A DNA stretch of 8,830 nucleotides from RUG11867 sp964472425 (GCA_964472425.1 CAYYLF010000063.1:1-8830); one strand, 5' to 3'. Shown: positions 1 through 7,372, numbered from the stretch's first letter. Translations and numbers: made by a program. The notes: generated from the letters alone by a model not told the origin.

Positions 1-21
1 ATTTATGTGGCTGAAAGCCAA
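1..21 (-). CDS. possible start of a gene running off the left edge (partial)
   Basis: A strong ribosome binding site, GGAGGAGG at 36-29 on the minus strand, lies seven bases before a TTG codon at 21-19. The reading from there is M-A-F-S-H-I-N before the window ends. An in-frame ATG at 48-46 would give a longer start (MVRTGGGNPLAFSHIN) but has no Shine-Dalgarno of its own and would put the purine-rich site inside the gene. An extended -10 promoter lies upstream at 113-121. Seven codons are too few to recognise a product, and the stretch could instead be part of a non-coding RNA, because TGGCT-GAA-AGCCA at 8-20 can form a small hairpin. Confidence 0.22.
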
Positions 22-51
22 TGGATTTCCTCCTCCTGTCCTTACCATATT

Positions 52-87
52 AAAACAAAACTATGACTTTTTCATCAAAATATAGTT
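52..87 (-). promoter_or_regulatory. weak hairpin with U-rich tail in the leader of the left-edge gene
   Basis: On the minus strand AACTAT (87-82) can pair with ATAGTT (64-59), and an inner G-A-T/G-T-C contact may extend the stem. TTGTTTT follows at 58-52. It sits between the extended -10 and the strong ribosome binding site, the place for an attenuator. The stem is short and AT-rich, so it may simply be composition. Confidence 0.22.
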
Positions 88-112
88 CTTCATCGCTTTT
101 TCGAACAATTAA

Positions 113-121
113 ATTATATCA
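113..121 (-). promoter_or_regulatory. extended -10 promoter reading toward the left edge
   Basis: The minus strand reads TGATATAAT here, a perfect extended -10 (TGn plus TATAAT). No good -35 is visible at 17 bases, which is tolerated for extended -10 promoters. It comes just after the tRNA-Gly terminator and would give a leader of roughly 70-85 bases ahead of the strong ribosome binding site at 29-36. Confidence 0.45.
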
Positions 122-129
122 AATATTAT

Positions 130-180
130 GTAAAAAATATATAATAAAAACTCGCTTTACTATCTCTAGTGTGCGAGTTT
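130..180 (-). terminator. intrinsic terminator of tRNA-Gly
   Basis: On the minus strand AAACTCGC (180-173) pairs perfectly over 8 bp with GCGAGTTT (155-148). Inside it, ACTA-GAGA-TAGT forms a second short stem with a GAGA tetraloop. The stem is followed by a T-rich stretch. It begins about ten bases after the encoded CCA of the tRNA, as expected for a single-gene tRNA transcript. Confidence 0.8.
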
Positions 181-189
181 AAGCCTCAA

Positions 190-263
190 TGGAGCAGGTG
201 AAGGGAATCGAACCCTCGTTATCAGCTTGGAAGGCTGGAGCTCTACCATTAAACTACACCTGC
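190..263 (-). tRNA. tRNA-Gly (anticodon TCC)
   Basis: Read on the minus strand, this is a 74-nt tRNA with a perfect 7-bp acceptor stem (GCAGGTG at 263-257 with CACCTGC at 200-194), discriminator T and an encoded CCA at 192-190. The anticodon loop is CTTCCAA, with TCC at 231-229, which reads GGN glycine codons, mainly GGA and GGG. The T arm is GAGGG-TTCGAAT-CCCTT with one G-T wobble. The outer pair of the anticodon stem appears to be a C-A mismatch, so the stem is effectively four pairs. A promoter at 286-314 and a terminator at 130-180 make it a single-tRNA unit. Transcription from tex could also read through, since no clear terminator separates them. Confidence 0.96.
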
Positions 264-270
264 ATAAATC

Positions 271-299
271 AAGTAGACAATATAAATTATAGCCTACTT
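271..299. repeat. inverted repeat around the -10 and start site of the tRNA-Gly promoter
   Basis: The plus strand has AAGTAGAC at 271-278 and GCCTACTT at 292-299. On the minus-strand RNA the arms pair over 8 bp with one G-U wobble. The repeat encloses the TATAAT and the predicted start site, so a bound protein there would compete with polymerase. No known operator is recognised. Confidence 0.35.
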
Positions 300-314
300 T
301 TCTCAATTTTGCAA
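286..314 (-). promoter_or_regulatory. sigma-A promoter of tRNA-Gly
   Basis: On the minus strand a -35 TTGCAA (314-309) and a perfect -10 TATAAT (291-286) are separated by exactly 17 bases. Transcription should start near 279, leaving about 16 bases of 5' leader for RNase P to remove. The -10 lies within an inverted repeat (271-299). Confidence 0.8.
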
Positions 315-356
315 GCATTTTCGCACAAGCACGCTTGAAAGTCCTTACAATATATA

Positions 357-2480
357 CTATTCCTTCACTAACGAAAGTGACACTTTATTTTTGTTTGCCA
401 AAACCTCTATTACATAACACTCGACCACGTCCCCTGCACTTACCACGTCGCTCGGACTCTTGACGTAATTCTTGCTCATCTTGCTGATATGTACAAATCC
501 ATCGTCGTGCAATCCGATATCGACGAAAGCGCCGAACGAAGTCACATTTCTCACAGTTCCTGTCAAACTCATACCGGGTTTCAAATCCTTTATATCCAGA
601 ACATCGCTTCTAAATACCGGCGCGTTGACTTCTTCGCGGATATCTTTGCCTGGGTGCTTGAGTTCTTCCAAAATGTCCTTAATTGTGTACTCATCAGACC
701 CTATCTTCTCACTCAAACTCTTCGCATTAACTTTGCCCAACACTTCGTTGAAATTGTCCTTCCCAAAATCCTTCAAATCGAGATTTAACTCGTTCAAAAT
801 TGCATGAGTCACCTCGTAGCTTTCCGGGTGAATCCGCGTTCTATCCAACGGATTAGTCCCATCTGGTATGCGCAAGAACCCGATAGCCTGCTCGTAAGCC
901 ATGTCCTTGAGTCCAGCTTTCTTGAGTTCCTCTCTGCTTTCGATTTTGTGCTCAGCCTTATACTTCATGAGTTTGTTGATAATCGTCTTCGTAAGTCCGG
1001 AAACGTACTCCAAAAGATTTGGGCTTGCCGTATTTATGTTCACGCCGACGTCGTTCACCACCTTCATGACGGTAAAATCGAGCGCGTTCGACAACTCCTT
1101 CTGATTCACATCGTGCTGATACTCGCCCACGCCTATAGACTTAGGATCGATTTTGATTAACTCGCTCAAAGGGTCCTGAAGACGTCTACCGATTGAAATC
1201 GCACTTCTCTTCTCGACTGTCAGATCTGGGAACTCTTTTATAGCTTCTTTACTAGCCGAATAAACGCTAGCCCCTGCTTCACTGACGACCGTATACTTGA
1301 CATTCGTACCCTTTATGACCTCGGCTATAAATTCTTGAGACTCGCGCGAAGCCGTTCCGTTTCCGATGGCCACCAAATCGATTTTATACTTGTCGATTAA
1401 CTCCAACACTTTCTTCTTAGAACCCTCAAAATCCTTCTTAGGCTCGTTCGGATAGATGACCTCTATCGCAAGCACATTCCCGTTCTCGTCCAAAACTGCG
1501 AGTTTGCACCCCGTCCTAAATGCCGGGTCGAAACCGAGTACCCTCGAACCTTTTATAGGCGAAGTCATGAGCATATTTTCCAAATTCAAACTGAACGTGT
1601 CGATTGCTGTCTTCTCGCTCGCCTCCGTAAGGTCACTTCGAATGAGACGCTCGATACTAGGAAGCATCAACCTCTTCAGGGAATCTCTAAGTGCATCCTC
1701 TATATAAGGAACTGCGAAAGACTCCTCTTTCTTGACGATTTTCCCGCGAAGATAATTGTAAATCTCGTCGTGGTCATAATCCAACTTGACCGACAACACC
1801 TTCTCCTTCTCGCCACGGTTGATAGCCAAAACCCGATAGTTCTTTATATACTTTATCCTATCCATAAACTCGTAATACATCTCGTACACGGCCATCTCGT
1901 CCGTGGCATCCTTCTTCTTTTTTGTAACTACCGTGCCCGTGTTGAAAATATAATTCTTCGTCGAATTCTTGTAATACGTGTTGTTAGCAATCCACTCGCT
2001 TATGATATAACAAGCATTCTCCAAAGCTACATCCTCATCCATATCGTACTTCCGGGTGATGTCGTGAATGTCTCCGCGAACCGGAAAACTCATGAGCATC
2101 TTCGCGAGCGGTTCGAGCCCCATTTCGATTGCTATGCTCGCCTTCGTCTTCTTGCCCTCTTTGAATGGCTTATAAATCTCGTCGACTTCGACCAACTTCT
2201 CACAAGCCAAAATGGCCGAACGAACATCCTCCGTGAGCATACCCTTCTCATCGATGAGTTTGATAGTATTCTCTTTCTTCTCGAGCAAGTTCAACTGATA
2301 ATTGTAGACGTCGCTTATCTCCTTTATCTCCGTCTCATCCAAATTGCCCGTTCTCTCCTTCCGATAACGCGCTATGAAGGGAATCGTCGCTCCTTCCTCC
2401 AAAAGGCCCAATACAGCCTCAATTTGGGAAACCTTTATTCCCAAATCCTCGCTCAATTTATCTATTATATCTTTATTCAT
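357..2480 (-). CDS. tex: Tex-family RNA-binding transcription accessory protein
   Basis: A 707-residue cytoplasmic protein of the Tex/YhgF family, conserved nucleic-acid-binding proteins linked to transcription; the exact activity in Firmicutes is not settled. The length is normal for the family. The N-terminal helical region carries the typical IPFIARYRKE motif (residues 33-42). A YqgF/RNase-H-like domain starts near residue 314 (GFDPAFRTGCKLAVLD) and continues through AIGNGTASRE (371-380) and EAGASVYSAS (401-410). RLQDPLSELIKIDPKSIGVG (433-452) and QHDVNQ (455-460) follow. A helix-hairpin-helix stretch covers about 478-540 (VNINTASPNLL), and a C-terminal S1 RNA-binding domain covers 633-705 (GTVRNVTSFGAFVDIG). 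The start is ATG at 2480, with AGGAG at 2497-2493. The gene has its own promoter at 2504-2532 and ends in TAG. Confidence 0.96.
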   Translation of the reverse strand: MNKDIIDKLSEDLGIKVSQIEAVLGLLEEGATIPFIARYRKERTGNLDETEIKEISDVYNYQLNLLEKKENTIKLIDEKGMLTEDVRSAILACEKLVEVDEIYKPFKEGKKTKASIAIEMGLEPLAKMLMSFPVRGDIHDITRKYDMDEDVALENACYIISEWIANNTYYKNSTKNYIFNTGTVVTKKKKDATDEMAVYEMYYEFMDRIKYIKNYRVLAINRGEKEKVLSVKLDYDHDEIYNYLRGKIVKKEESFAVPYIEDALRDSLKRLMLPSIERLIRSDLTEASEKTAIDTFSLNLENMLMTSPIKGSRVLGFDPAFRTGCKLAVLDENGNVLAIEVIYPNEPKKDFEGSKKKVLELIDKYKIDLVAIGNGTASRESQEFIAEVIKGTNVKYTVVSEAGASVYSASKEAIKEFPDLTVEKRSAISIGRRLQDPLSELIKIDPKSIGVGEYQHDVNQKELSNALDFTVMKVVNDVGVNINTASPNLLEYVSGLTKTIINKLMKYKAEHKIESREELKKAGLKDMAYEQAIGFLRIPDGTNPLDRTRIHPESYEVTHAILNELNLDLKDFGKDNFNEVLGKVNAKSLSEKIGSDEYTIKDILEELKHPGKDIREEVNAPVFRSDVLDIKDLKPGMSLTGTVRNVTSFGAFVDIGLHDDGFVHISKMSKNYVKSPSDVVSAGDVVECYVIEVLANKNKVSLSLVKE

Positions 2481-2503
2481 ATTCTCTATTCACTCCTATA
2501 ATA

Positions 2504-2532
2504 ATTATAAAGGAAGCCCTCGTTCATTTCAA
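2504..2532 (-). promoter_or_regulatory. sigma-A promoter of tex
   Basis: On the minus strand TTGAAA (2532-2527) and a perfect TATAAT (2509-2504) are separated by 17 bases, close to consensus. The expected start site is near 2497, at the first base of the AGGAG ribosome binding site, so the leader would be only about 17 nt. It lies just after the terminator of the upstream gene, so tex is probably transcribed independently. Confidence 0.7.
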
Positions 2533-2551
2533 GCCCAAACCCGAATATACC

Positions 2552-2575
2552 AAAGAAAAAAAGGCTTGGCAGCCT
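2552..2575 (-). terminator. intrinsic terminator of the membrane-protein gene
   Basis: On the minus strand AGGCT (2575-2571), loop GCCA and AGCCT (2566-2562) form a GC-rich 5-bp stem, followed by six T, then CTTT. The stop codon TAG (2576-2574) overlaps the first arm, so the terminator begins inside the coding region. Confidence 0.75.
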
Positions 2576-4085
2576 AGAAATCGTAATCTGTATCGGATCC
2601 TCCGAAAAGTCCCATGAAATATTGGAACAATGCCGTACTTTGTAACTCTTCCATTTTGCCGGCGAACTTCTCGGCATCGGCCTCGGTAAACTCGTCTAAA
2701 GCCTTCGTCTCATCGACACTCTCCAAAGTTGCCTTGGCGTTCATATCGTAATTAAATTCGATTTCGTAATCGATATCTTCACCATAGAATACACCGTTCA
2801 CATCTAACTTCGTCACGACTGAAACCGCATTCTTGCCTTTTGCCTCTATGTCCATTTCGACTGACCCAGCGACATCTATATCGTCGACTGTTATCGTATA
2901 ATCGAAATCTATTTTCTCTTCGTCCCAACTTCTGATTGTGAACTTTGCTATCTCTTCGCCGGCCATGCTCGCGACCACTTCGTACGTTTCGCCAGTTTTA
3001 ACCTCGGCCAATTCGAAATTGTAGCCTTCCGCATCGAAGAGAAAATTCATTCTGTCGTCGTCCATCGTGACGTAACATTCGCCCTCGTCATCGATTAACT
3101 CTACTCTCACGACCTTATAGTCTATACCTGTCGTGTAGATGGAGAACTCTCCACCTAATTCGTCCTCGACTTCGCTCACCTTAAAATCCTTAAAAGACTT
3201 TCTTATCGAACTCTCGCTTTGACCGAAAAGTGTAGCTATTTTCTCGACTAACTCGTCGTTTTCGATTACGCTATCTGCTAGCTTTTCCTTCAAATTGGCA
3301 TAAGACTTCGCATCGATTTTATATGTAATCTTGTTCGCATTTACGTTTCGTCCATAAAAATCCAAATTGACTTTCGTCATAGTCATAGCTCTCTCGTCTA
3401 AGGAATCGAGTAAAGCATCCTTCAATTCTCTTACTATGTAATCCAAATCGTCCACCGTCGAATCGTAAGACGCATCCATATCCTCTAAACCGGACAAATC
3501 GAACATACTATCGAAAGCATACTCGCCCATGTCGTAGAGATTATCGAACAAAGTTCCACTTTGCAAATATGCGTGGTCCTTTTGATAGTATATAGTCCCA
3601 TCCGCGATTCGCGAACCGTTCTTTAAAATCCCGGCCTGAACTTCGGCCATCTCTTTGGCATAATCCAAAGTCACGGCAAACTCTACTTTCTCGGCATCCA
3701 TTCCTTCGTAGTTTTTGTCGACAAACTTGAGTTCGCCCGAGATGTCGAACGCGTCGTTCAACAAATCCAACTCGAAATCGCTCTTCTCTACTGTCTTGAG
3801 CTCCTTGCTAAAATCTTCGTACGCTCGGTTTATCACTTTCCGGACTATTCCCGTCGGATTCTCCGTGAAATATTTGTAGGCAAATAACCCACAAACTCCG
3901 GCGATTACGAACAATCCGATGATGACGATTAATCCGATAGGCGCTTTCTTCTTTCTTTCCATATTCCCATTTGGAGCACTGGAACCCATTTCACCTGTCG
4001 ATTCCAGTTGGACTTGGTTCATTTCTGGATTTACGACTGGTGAAGACTCAGTGGTGCTCACGGCACCTTTTACTTCATTTTCCAT
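2574..4085 (-). CDS. membrane-anchored acidic extracellular protein of unknown function
   Basis: I do not recognise the family. From ATG at 4085 the product has 503 residues; an in-frame GTG at 4097 would add four, but the nearby GGGAG (4104-4100) is only two bases from that GTG, so the ATG is preferred. The protein has a Ser/Thr/Asn-rich N-terminal tail of about 45 residues, a basic ERKKK cluster, and one hydrophobic segment (about residues 50-72, rich in I, V, G, L). By the positive-inside rule the tail is cytoplasmic and the remaining 430 or so residues face outside. That ectodomain is very rich in Asp and Glu, nearly free of Cys, and looks beta-rich with alternating hydrophobic residues (for example VTLDYAKEMAEVQAG and GTIYYQKDHAYLQSG). 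There is no lipobox or LPXTG motif. Gene-specific promoter and terminator suggest a single-gene unit. A substrate-binding or envelope role is only a guess. Confidence 0.85.
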   Translation of the reverse strand: MENEVKGAVSTTESSPVVNPEMNQVQLESTGEMGSSAPNGNMERKKKAPIGLIVIIGLFVIAGVCGLFAYKYFTENPTGIVRKVINRAYEDFSKELKTVEKSDFELDLLNDAFDISGELKFVDKNYEGMDAEKVEFAVTLDYAKEMAEVQAGILKNGSRIADGTIYYQKDHAYLQSGTLFDNLYDMGEYAFDSMFDLSGLEDMDASYDSTVDDLDYIVRELKDALLDSLDERAMTMTKVNLDFYGRNVNANKITYKIDAKSYANLKEKLADSVIENDELVEKIATLFGQSESSIRKSFKDFKVSEVEDELGGEFSIYTTGIDYKVVRVELIDDEGECYVTMDDDRMNFLFDAEGYNFELAEVKTGETYEVVASMAGEEIAKFTIRSWDEEKIDFDYTITVDDIDVAGSVEMDIEAKGKNAVSVVTKLDVNGVFYGEDIDYEIEFNYDMNAKATLESVDETKALDEFTEADAEKFAGKMEELQSTALFQYFMGLFGGSDTDYDF

Positions 4086-4117
4086 ACTACTTCTCACTTC
4101 TCCCTTTTTCTACTTAT

Positions 4118-4126
4118 ATGATATCA
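4118..4126 (-). promoter_or_regulatory. likely extended -10 promoter of the membrane-protein gene
   Basis: The minus strand reads TGATATCAT: the TGn extension plus TATCAT, one mismatch from TATAAT. It lies between the gltX terminator and the GGGAG at 4104-4100, with the start site expected near 4111. No convincing -35 is seen at 16-18 bases, so it depends on the extended motif. Confidence 0.4.
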
Positions 4127-4169
4127 CAAAATGTCGATTTTTGATACTCCAAATTGCCACCTCGCCCTC

Positions 4170-4211
4170 AAAAAAGAAAATCGCCTTCGATAATTTTCGA
4201 TTAAGCGATTT
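4170..4211 (-). terminator. intrinsic terminator of gltX
   Basis: On the minus strand AAATCGC (4211-4205) pairs over 7 bp with GCGATTT (4184-4178). Within the loop, two TCGA copies can form an inner stem. TTTTCTTTTTT follows (4180-4170). The first arm lies in the last codons of gltX and the TAA (4203-4201) sits in the loop. It closes the iPGM-like/gltX transcript. Confidence 0.75.
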
Positions 4212-5853
4212 CTTCGATTCGTTTCATCATTCTCTCTTTGCCCAAAAGTCTCATAATCTCGTACAAATCCGGAGTCATAGATTCCTTCGTAATCGCAATT
4301 CGAAGAGCAGTTGAGACATCGCCGACGTGCCCTTTATACTTCTCTGGATTCTCTTTATATTCTTTTACCTCGCGAGCATAGCCCAAAGCCTCTGACAAAT
4401 CCTTGATTTTCGCAAACCAAGTATCCTTGTCGTCAGATTCGTCGTAATACTCCACCAAATACTTCGTCGCCAAGGCTTCCACTTCGACCGCGTCGTTTAT
4501 CGTCTGGAACTCGCGGACCTTATCGTTCTTGTCCCACAACTCGTCGAACATGTACCAAATCTTGTCCTTTATCTCGGAATAGTAAGCAAAATCCTTCCGT
4601 GGCTTCTTCTGTTCCCGCTCTATGTTCAACACGGCAGTCACATACTCTCGATTAGCGTCGAGCAACTCGGCAAATTCCTCGTCGTACTTCTTCGCCCATC
4701 CGAGCAACTCGTCGTATAACTCGCTCGCCTTCATCTTACTTATGATGTTCTTGGATATGTTGTCGAGCTTATCCAAATCGAACAGAGCGCCAGACGAACT
4801 CATCTTCTTAGGACTGAACTCGAACTCGTAGAAAGGCGCGTCCGGATGCCCAGTTCTCCATTCTTCGAAATTCGAATTGGCAATCGTCATGACCGCATCT
4901 ATTATAGCCGCGGCCGGATATCCCTTCTCGACGTAATAAAACATCAAAGCTTCTGGGTCCAATCGCTTACTTATTTTCCTAACCGTGTCGCCATCTTTCT
5001 TCAAGATGAGCGTATTGTGGATGTACTTAGGCATCTTGAAACCGAAAGTCTTAAATAACTCGTGGTGGATAGGCACACTCGAAATCCATTCTTCACCTCT
5101 GACCACATGCGTAGTTCTCATCAAATGGTCGTCGACTAAATGGGCAAAATGATAAGTAGGCAGACCGTCGTCGCTCTTCATAATCGGGAAATCCAAATCG
5201 TTTTCTGGAAACTCCATCTTTCCTTTGTTCAACTCATCGAACACGAATCTCTTATCGAAATCCCCTTCCGACTTGAACCTGATGACGTACTTTTCCCCGT
5301 TCTTGATTCTCTCTATAGCCTCTTCGATAGGCAGATTTCTATACCGCGCGTACCTACCGTATATACCTATCCTCTTTTTCATCGCAGCCTGAGTAGCCCT
5401 TATCTCGTCGTCCTCTTCCTTGCTCATAAAACAAGGATAAGCGCGTCCAATCTCTATCAAATGCTTGACGAATGCTTGATAAATCTCTTTACGTTCACTC
5501 TGTATATAAGGACCGTACTCGCCGACGACCTTTCCATCGTACTCGTACTCATCGGGATATATGCCATAATGCTTCAAAGTCTCATGAATGAAGTCTACTG
5601 CGCCCTCGACCGTCCTCGCCTGGTCCGTATCCTCATTTCGAACGTAGAATACTCCTCCACTTTTCTTCGCGAGCACATAATTTATGGTCGCACTCATCAT
5701 ATTTCCGATGTGCATGAACCCCGTAGGACTCGGCGCGAATCTCGTGACCTTGGCTCCTTCCGGCAAATCCCTTTCCGGATACTCCTTCTCATAATCCTCT
5801 ATCGTCTTTGTAATGTTCGGAAATATCACATTCGCCAAATCTTTATTCGTCAT
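4201..5853 (-). CDS. gltX: glutamyl-tRNA synthetase
   Basis: Class I aminoacyl-tRNA synthetase of 550 residues that charges tRNA with glutamate using ATP. The Rossmann catalytic domain opens with RFAPSPTGFMHIGN (residues 38-51), containing the HIGH-type signature H48-I-G-N51, and continues with YVRNEDTDQAR (70-80). HFAHLVDDHLM (235-245) and VVRGEEWISS (250-259) are typical of GluRS, and the KMSKS-type loop is K293-I-S-K-R297. SGALFDLDKLDNISK (354-368) begins the helical C-terminal tRNA-binding part. The length and the KISKR loop match the longer clostridial form rather than the roughly 470-residue E. coli type. The cysteine-rich zinc site of E. coli GluRS is missing; only C141 remains. Start is ATG at 5853, with a weak purine-rich site (AGAAGTGAAG) just before it. 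The gene lies 30 bases after the iPGM-like gene with no promoter between, so they probably form one operon. No T-box leader is visible. Confidence 0.95.
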   Translation of the reverse strand: MTNKDLANVIFPNITKTIEDYEKEYPERDLPEGAKVTRFAPSPTGFMHIGNMMSATINYVLAKKSGGVFYVRNEDTDQARTVEGAVDFIHETLKHYGIYPDEYEYDGKVVGEYGPYIQSERKEIYQAFVKHLIEIGRAYPCFMSKEEDDEIRATQAAMKKRIGIYGRYARYRNLPIEEAIERIKNGEKYVIRFKSEGDFDKRFVFDELNKGKMEFPENDLDFPIMKSDDGLPTYHFAHLVDDHLMRTTHVVRGEEWISSVPIHHELFKTFGFKMPKYIHNTLILKKDGDTVRKISKRLDPEALMFYYVEKGYPAAAIIDAVMTIANSNFEEWRTGHPDAPFYEFEFSPKKMSSSGALFDLDKLDNISKNIISKMKASELYDELLGWAKKYDEEFAELLDANREYVTAVLNIEREQKKPRKDFAYYSEIKDKIWYMFDELWDKNDKVREFQTINDAVEVEALATKYLVEYYDESDDKDTWFAKIKDLSEALGYAREVKEYKENPEKYKGHVGDVSTALRIAITKESMTPDLYEIMRLLGKERMMKRIEEIA

Positions 5854-5883
5854 AACTTCACTTCTTTCTCTAAATTTATATTT

Positions 5884-7368
5884 TTACTTGATTAAGACTT
5901 TGCCCGTCATCGACTCCGGTATGCTTATATCCATATAAGATAGAATAGTCGGTGCGACATCCGTCAAAGACCCATCCGCGAGAGACACCCTCTCGTCCGT
6001 GATGATGAATGGTACTTTATTCGTCGTATTGACCGTCGAAGTCTTACTTTCTTCCCTTATCATATCTTCCACGTTCCCGTGGCTGCTCGTCAAAATGACC
6101 GTATAGAAATTCAAAGATGCACTCTCCAAAATCCTGGCCAAACATTCGTCTATGAATCTCAAAATGCGAACCGTCCCGTCGAAGTCTCCTAGATGGGCGA
6201 CCGCGTCGGCCGTATCTATGGATGCGACTATGAAATCGACATCCTTCTCCATACACTTGATTACTTGTTTAGTGAGAGCTGCCAGTCCCAATTCCCTCGG
6301 TCTATCCGTCTCGATTTTGGGAACTTCCACGAGATAATTCGTACACTTAGGAATCTTCGCCTCGTTCTCGCCGTTAAAATAATAGGTAACTTGCTCGTAT
6401 CCCGATTCTAAGGCGACCCGTGCCTGGGACAAATCGAGTTTTCCCAAGTAATTGCCGAGACTACTCAAAGTATCCTCGATTTCATCTATGAGGACCGTAC
6501 TCTTGATTTTTTCGTCCGCTTTGTACATCGTAAGTAACTTCAAATTTTCGACGTTTACCGTATCGAACTCCGTTACCTCCGTGGGATTCGACAAAGCGAG
6601 CAAAATCTGTCTCGAAGTCTCATCCTCGTAATTCGTCCAAATGATTATATCGTTGTTCTGTAACTGCTTGTTTTCTTGTACGATTATAGGTGGCAAAAAC
6701 TCGTCCGTGATGTTCCTCATATAACAATTCTTGAGTGCAAGCGGAATCTCTTTGACCTTGAGACCCACACCGTTTCGAACCAAATCGTAGTAAATCTTCG
6801 TTCTATCCCATTTCTCATCCGCATCCATCGCATAATAACGTCCGCATATAGTCGCGATTGGAACCTCAGTTTCTTCTATCTTCTGGATATAAGAAAGTGC
6901 ACTCTTTTCTTCGACATCCTTCCCGTCCGCGATAAAGTCGATGACTAGCTTCACATCCTGCGTTCTCAAAAACTTGATTATCTTGATAGTATCCTCGATA
7001 TTGGAACTTATTCCCGCATCGCTCATTAGCCCAATTATATGGATAGTACTTTTCTTCTTCTTGGCCTGCTCTATCGCAGCCTTCAAATTCGCATTAGTCG
7101 CGAGCGAATCTTTGTCGACAAACTCGTTCATGAACGAGCTTCTCTGCTTCAAAACCCGTCCACTTCCGATAGTCTTATATCCGACCTCCCTATTTCCAGG
7201 CTGCCCTTCTCTCATCCCGACACTCGGTCCAGACGCGTTTAGAAGAGAATGCGGATACTCACCCAACATTTTACTATAGTTTTCCATGCTCGCCTTGGCC
7301 ACGGCATTTCCTTCTTCCTTCTCCGAGAAGCCTAGCCCGTCCACGACGAGAGTCAAAATCTTTTTCAT
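5884..7368 (-). CDS. iPGM-fold (alkaline phosphatase superfamily) protein, probably catalytically inactive as a mutase
   Basis: A 494-residue protein that aligns along its whole length with cofactor-independent phosphoglycerate mutase (GpmI, about 510 residues): VDGLGFSE (9-16), GNAVAKASMENYSKM (20-34), EGQPGNREVGY (54-64), GLMSDAGISSN (113-123), GRYYAMDADEKWDR (176-189), DTADAVAHLGD (385-395), TSSHGN (427-432) and NTTNKVPFI (447-455). Genuine GpmI converts 3- to 2-phosphoglycerate with two manganese ions and a phosphoserine. Here the catalytic Ser is R60 and several ligands are replaced (for example Asp444 to S429, His462 to N447, using Bacillus numbering), while D10, D388, H392 and H430 remain. 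The ORF is intact, so it looks like a maintained pseudoenzyme or altered enzyme. ATG at 7368 follows a good GGTGGTGA site; an upstream in-frame TTG at 7395 would include that site. gltX follows after 30 bases. Confidence 0.88.
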   Translation of the reverse strand: MKKILTLVVDGLGFSEKEEGNAVAKASMENYSKMLGEYPHSLLNASGPSVGMREGQPGNREVGYKTIGSGRVLKQRSSFMNEFVDKDSLATNANLKAAIEQAKKKKSTIHIIGLMSDAGISSNIEDTIKIIKFLRTQDVKLVIDFIADGKDVEEKSALSYIQKIEETEVPIATICGRYYAMDADEKWDRTKIYYDLVRNGVGLKVKEIPLALKNCYMRNITDEFLPPIIVQENKQLQNNDIIIWTNYEDETSRQILLALSNPTEVTEFDTVNVENLKLLTMYKADEKIKSTVLIDEIEDTLSSLGNYLGKLDLSQARVALESGYEQVTYYFNGENEAKIPKCTNYLVEVPKIETDRPRELGLAALTKQVIKCMEKDVDFIVASIDTADAVAHLGDFDGTVRILRFIDECLARILESASLNFYTVILTSSHGNVEDMIREESKTSTVNTTNKVPFIITDERVSLADGSLTDVAPTILSYMDISIPESMTGKVLIK

Positions 7369-7372
7369 AATT

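Noticed and set aside
322..342. CAAG-CGTG-CTTG hairpin just after tex as a terminator
   Set aside because: No T tract follows on the minus strand, and the tRNA-Gly -35 lies immediately beyond.
1770..2501. Long plus-strand open frame (243 codons) opposite tex
   Set aside because: It lies wholly over the minus-strand tex gene, has no recognisable domain, and is a by-product of the antisense codon pattern.
2486..2677. 63-codon minus-strand frame across the 3' end of the membrane-protein gene
   Set aside because: It overlaps the gene in another frame and crosses the terminator and tex promoter.
5140..5895. Plus-strand open frame (251 codons) opposite gltX
   Set aside because: It is antisense to conserved gltX motifs and shows no family signature.
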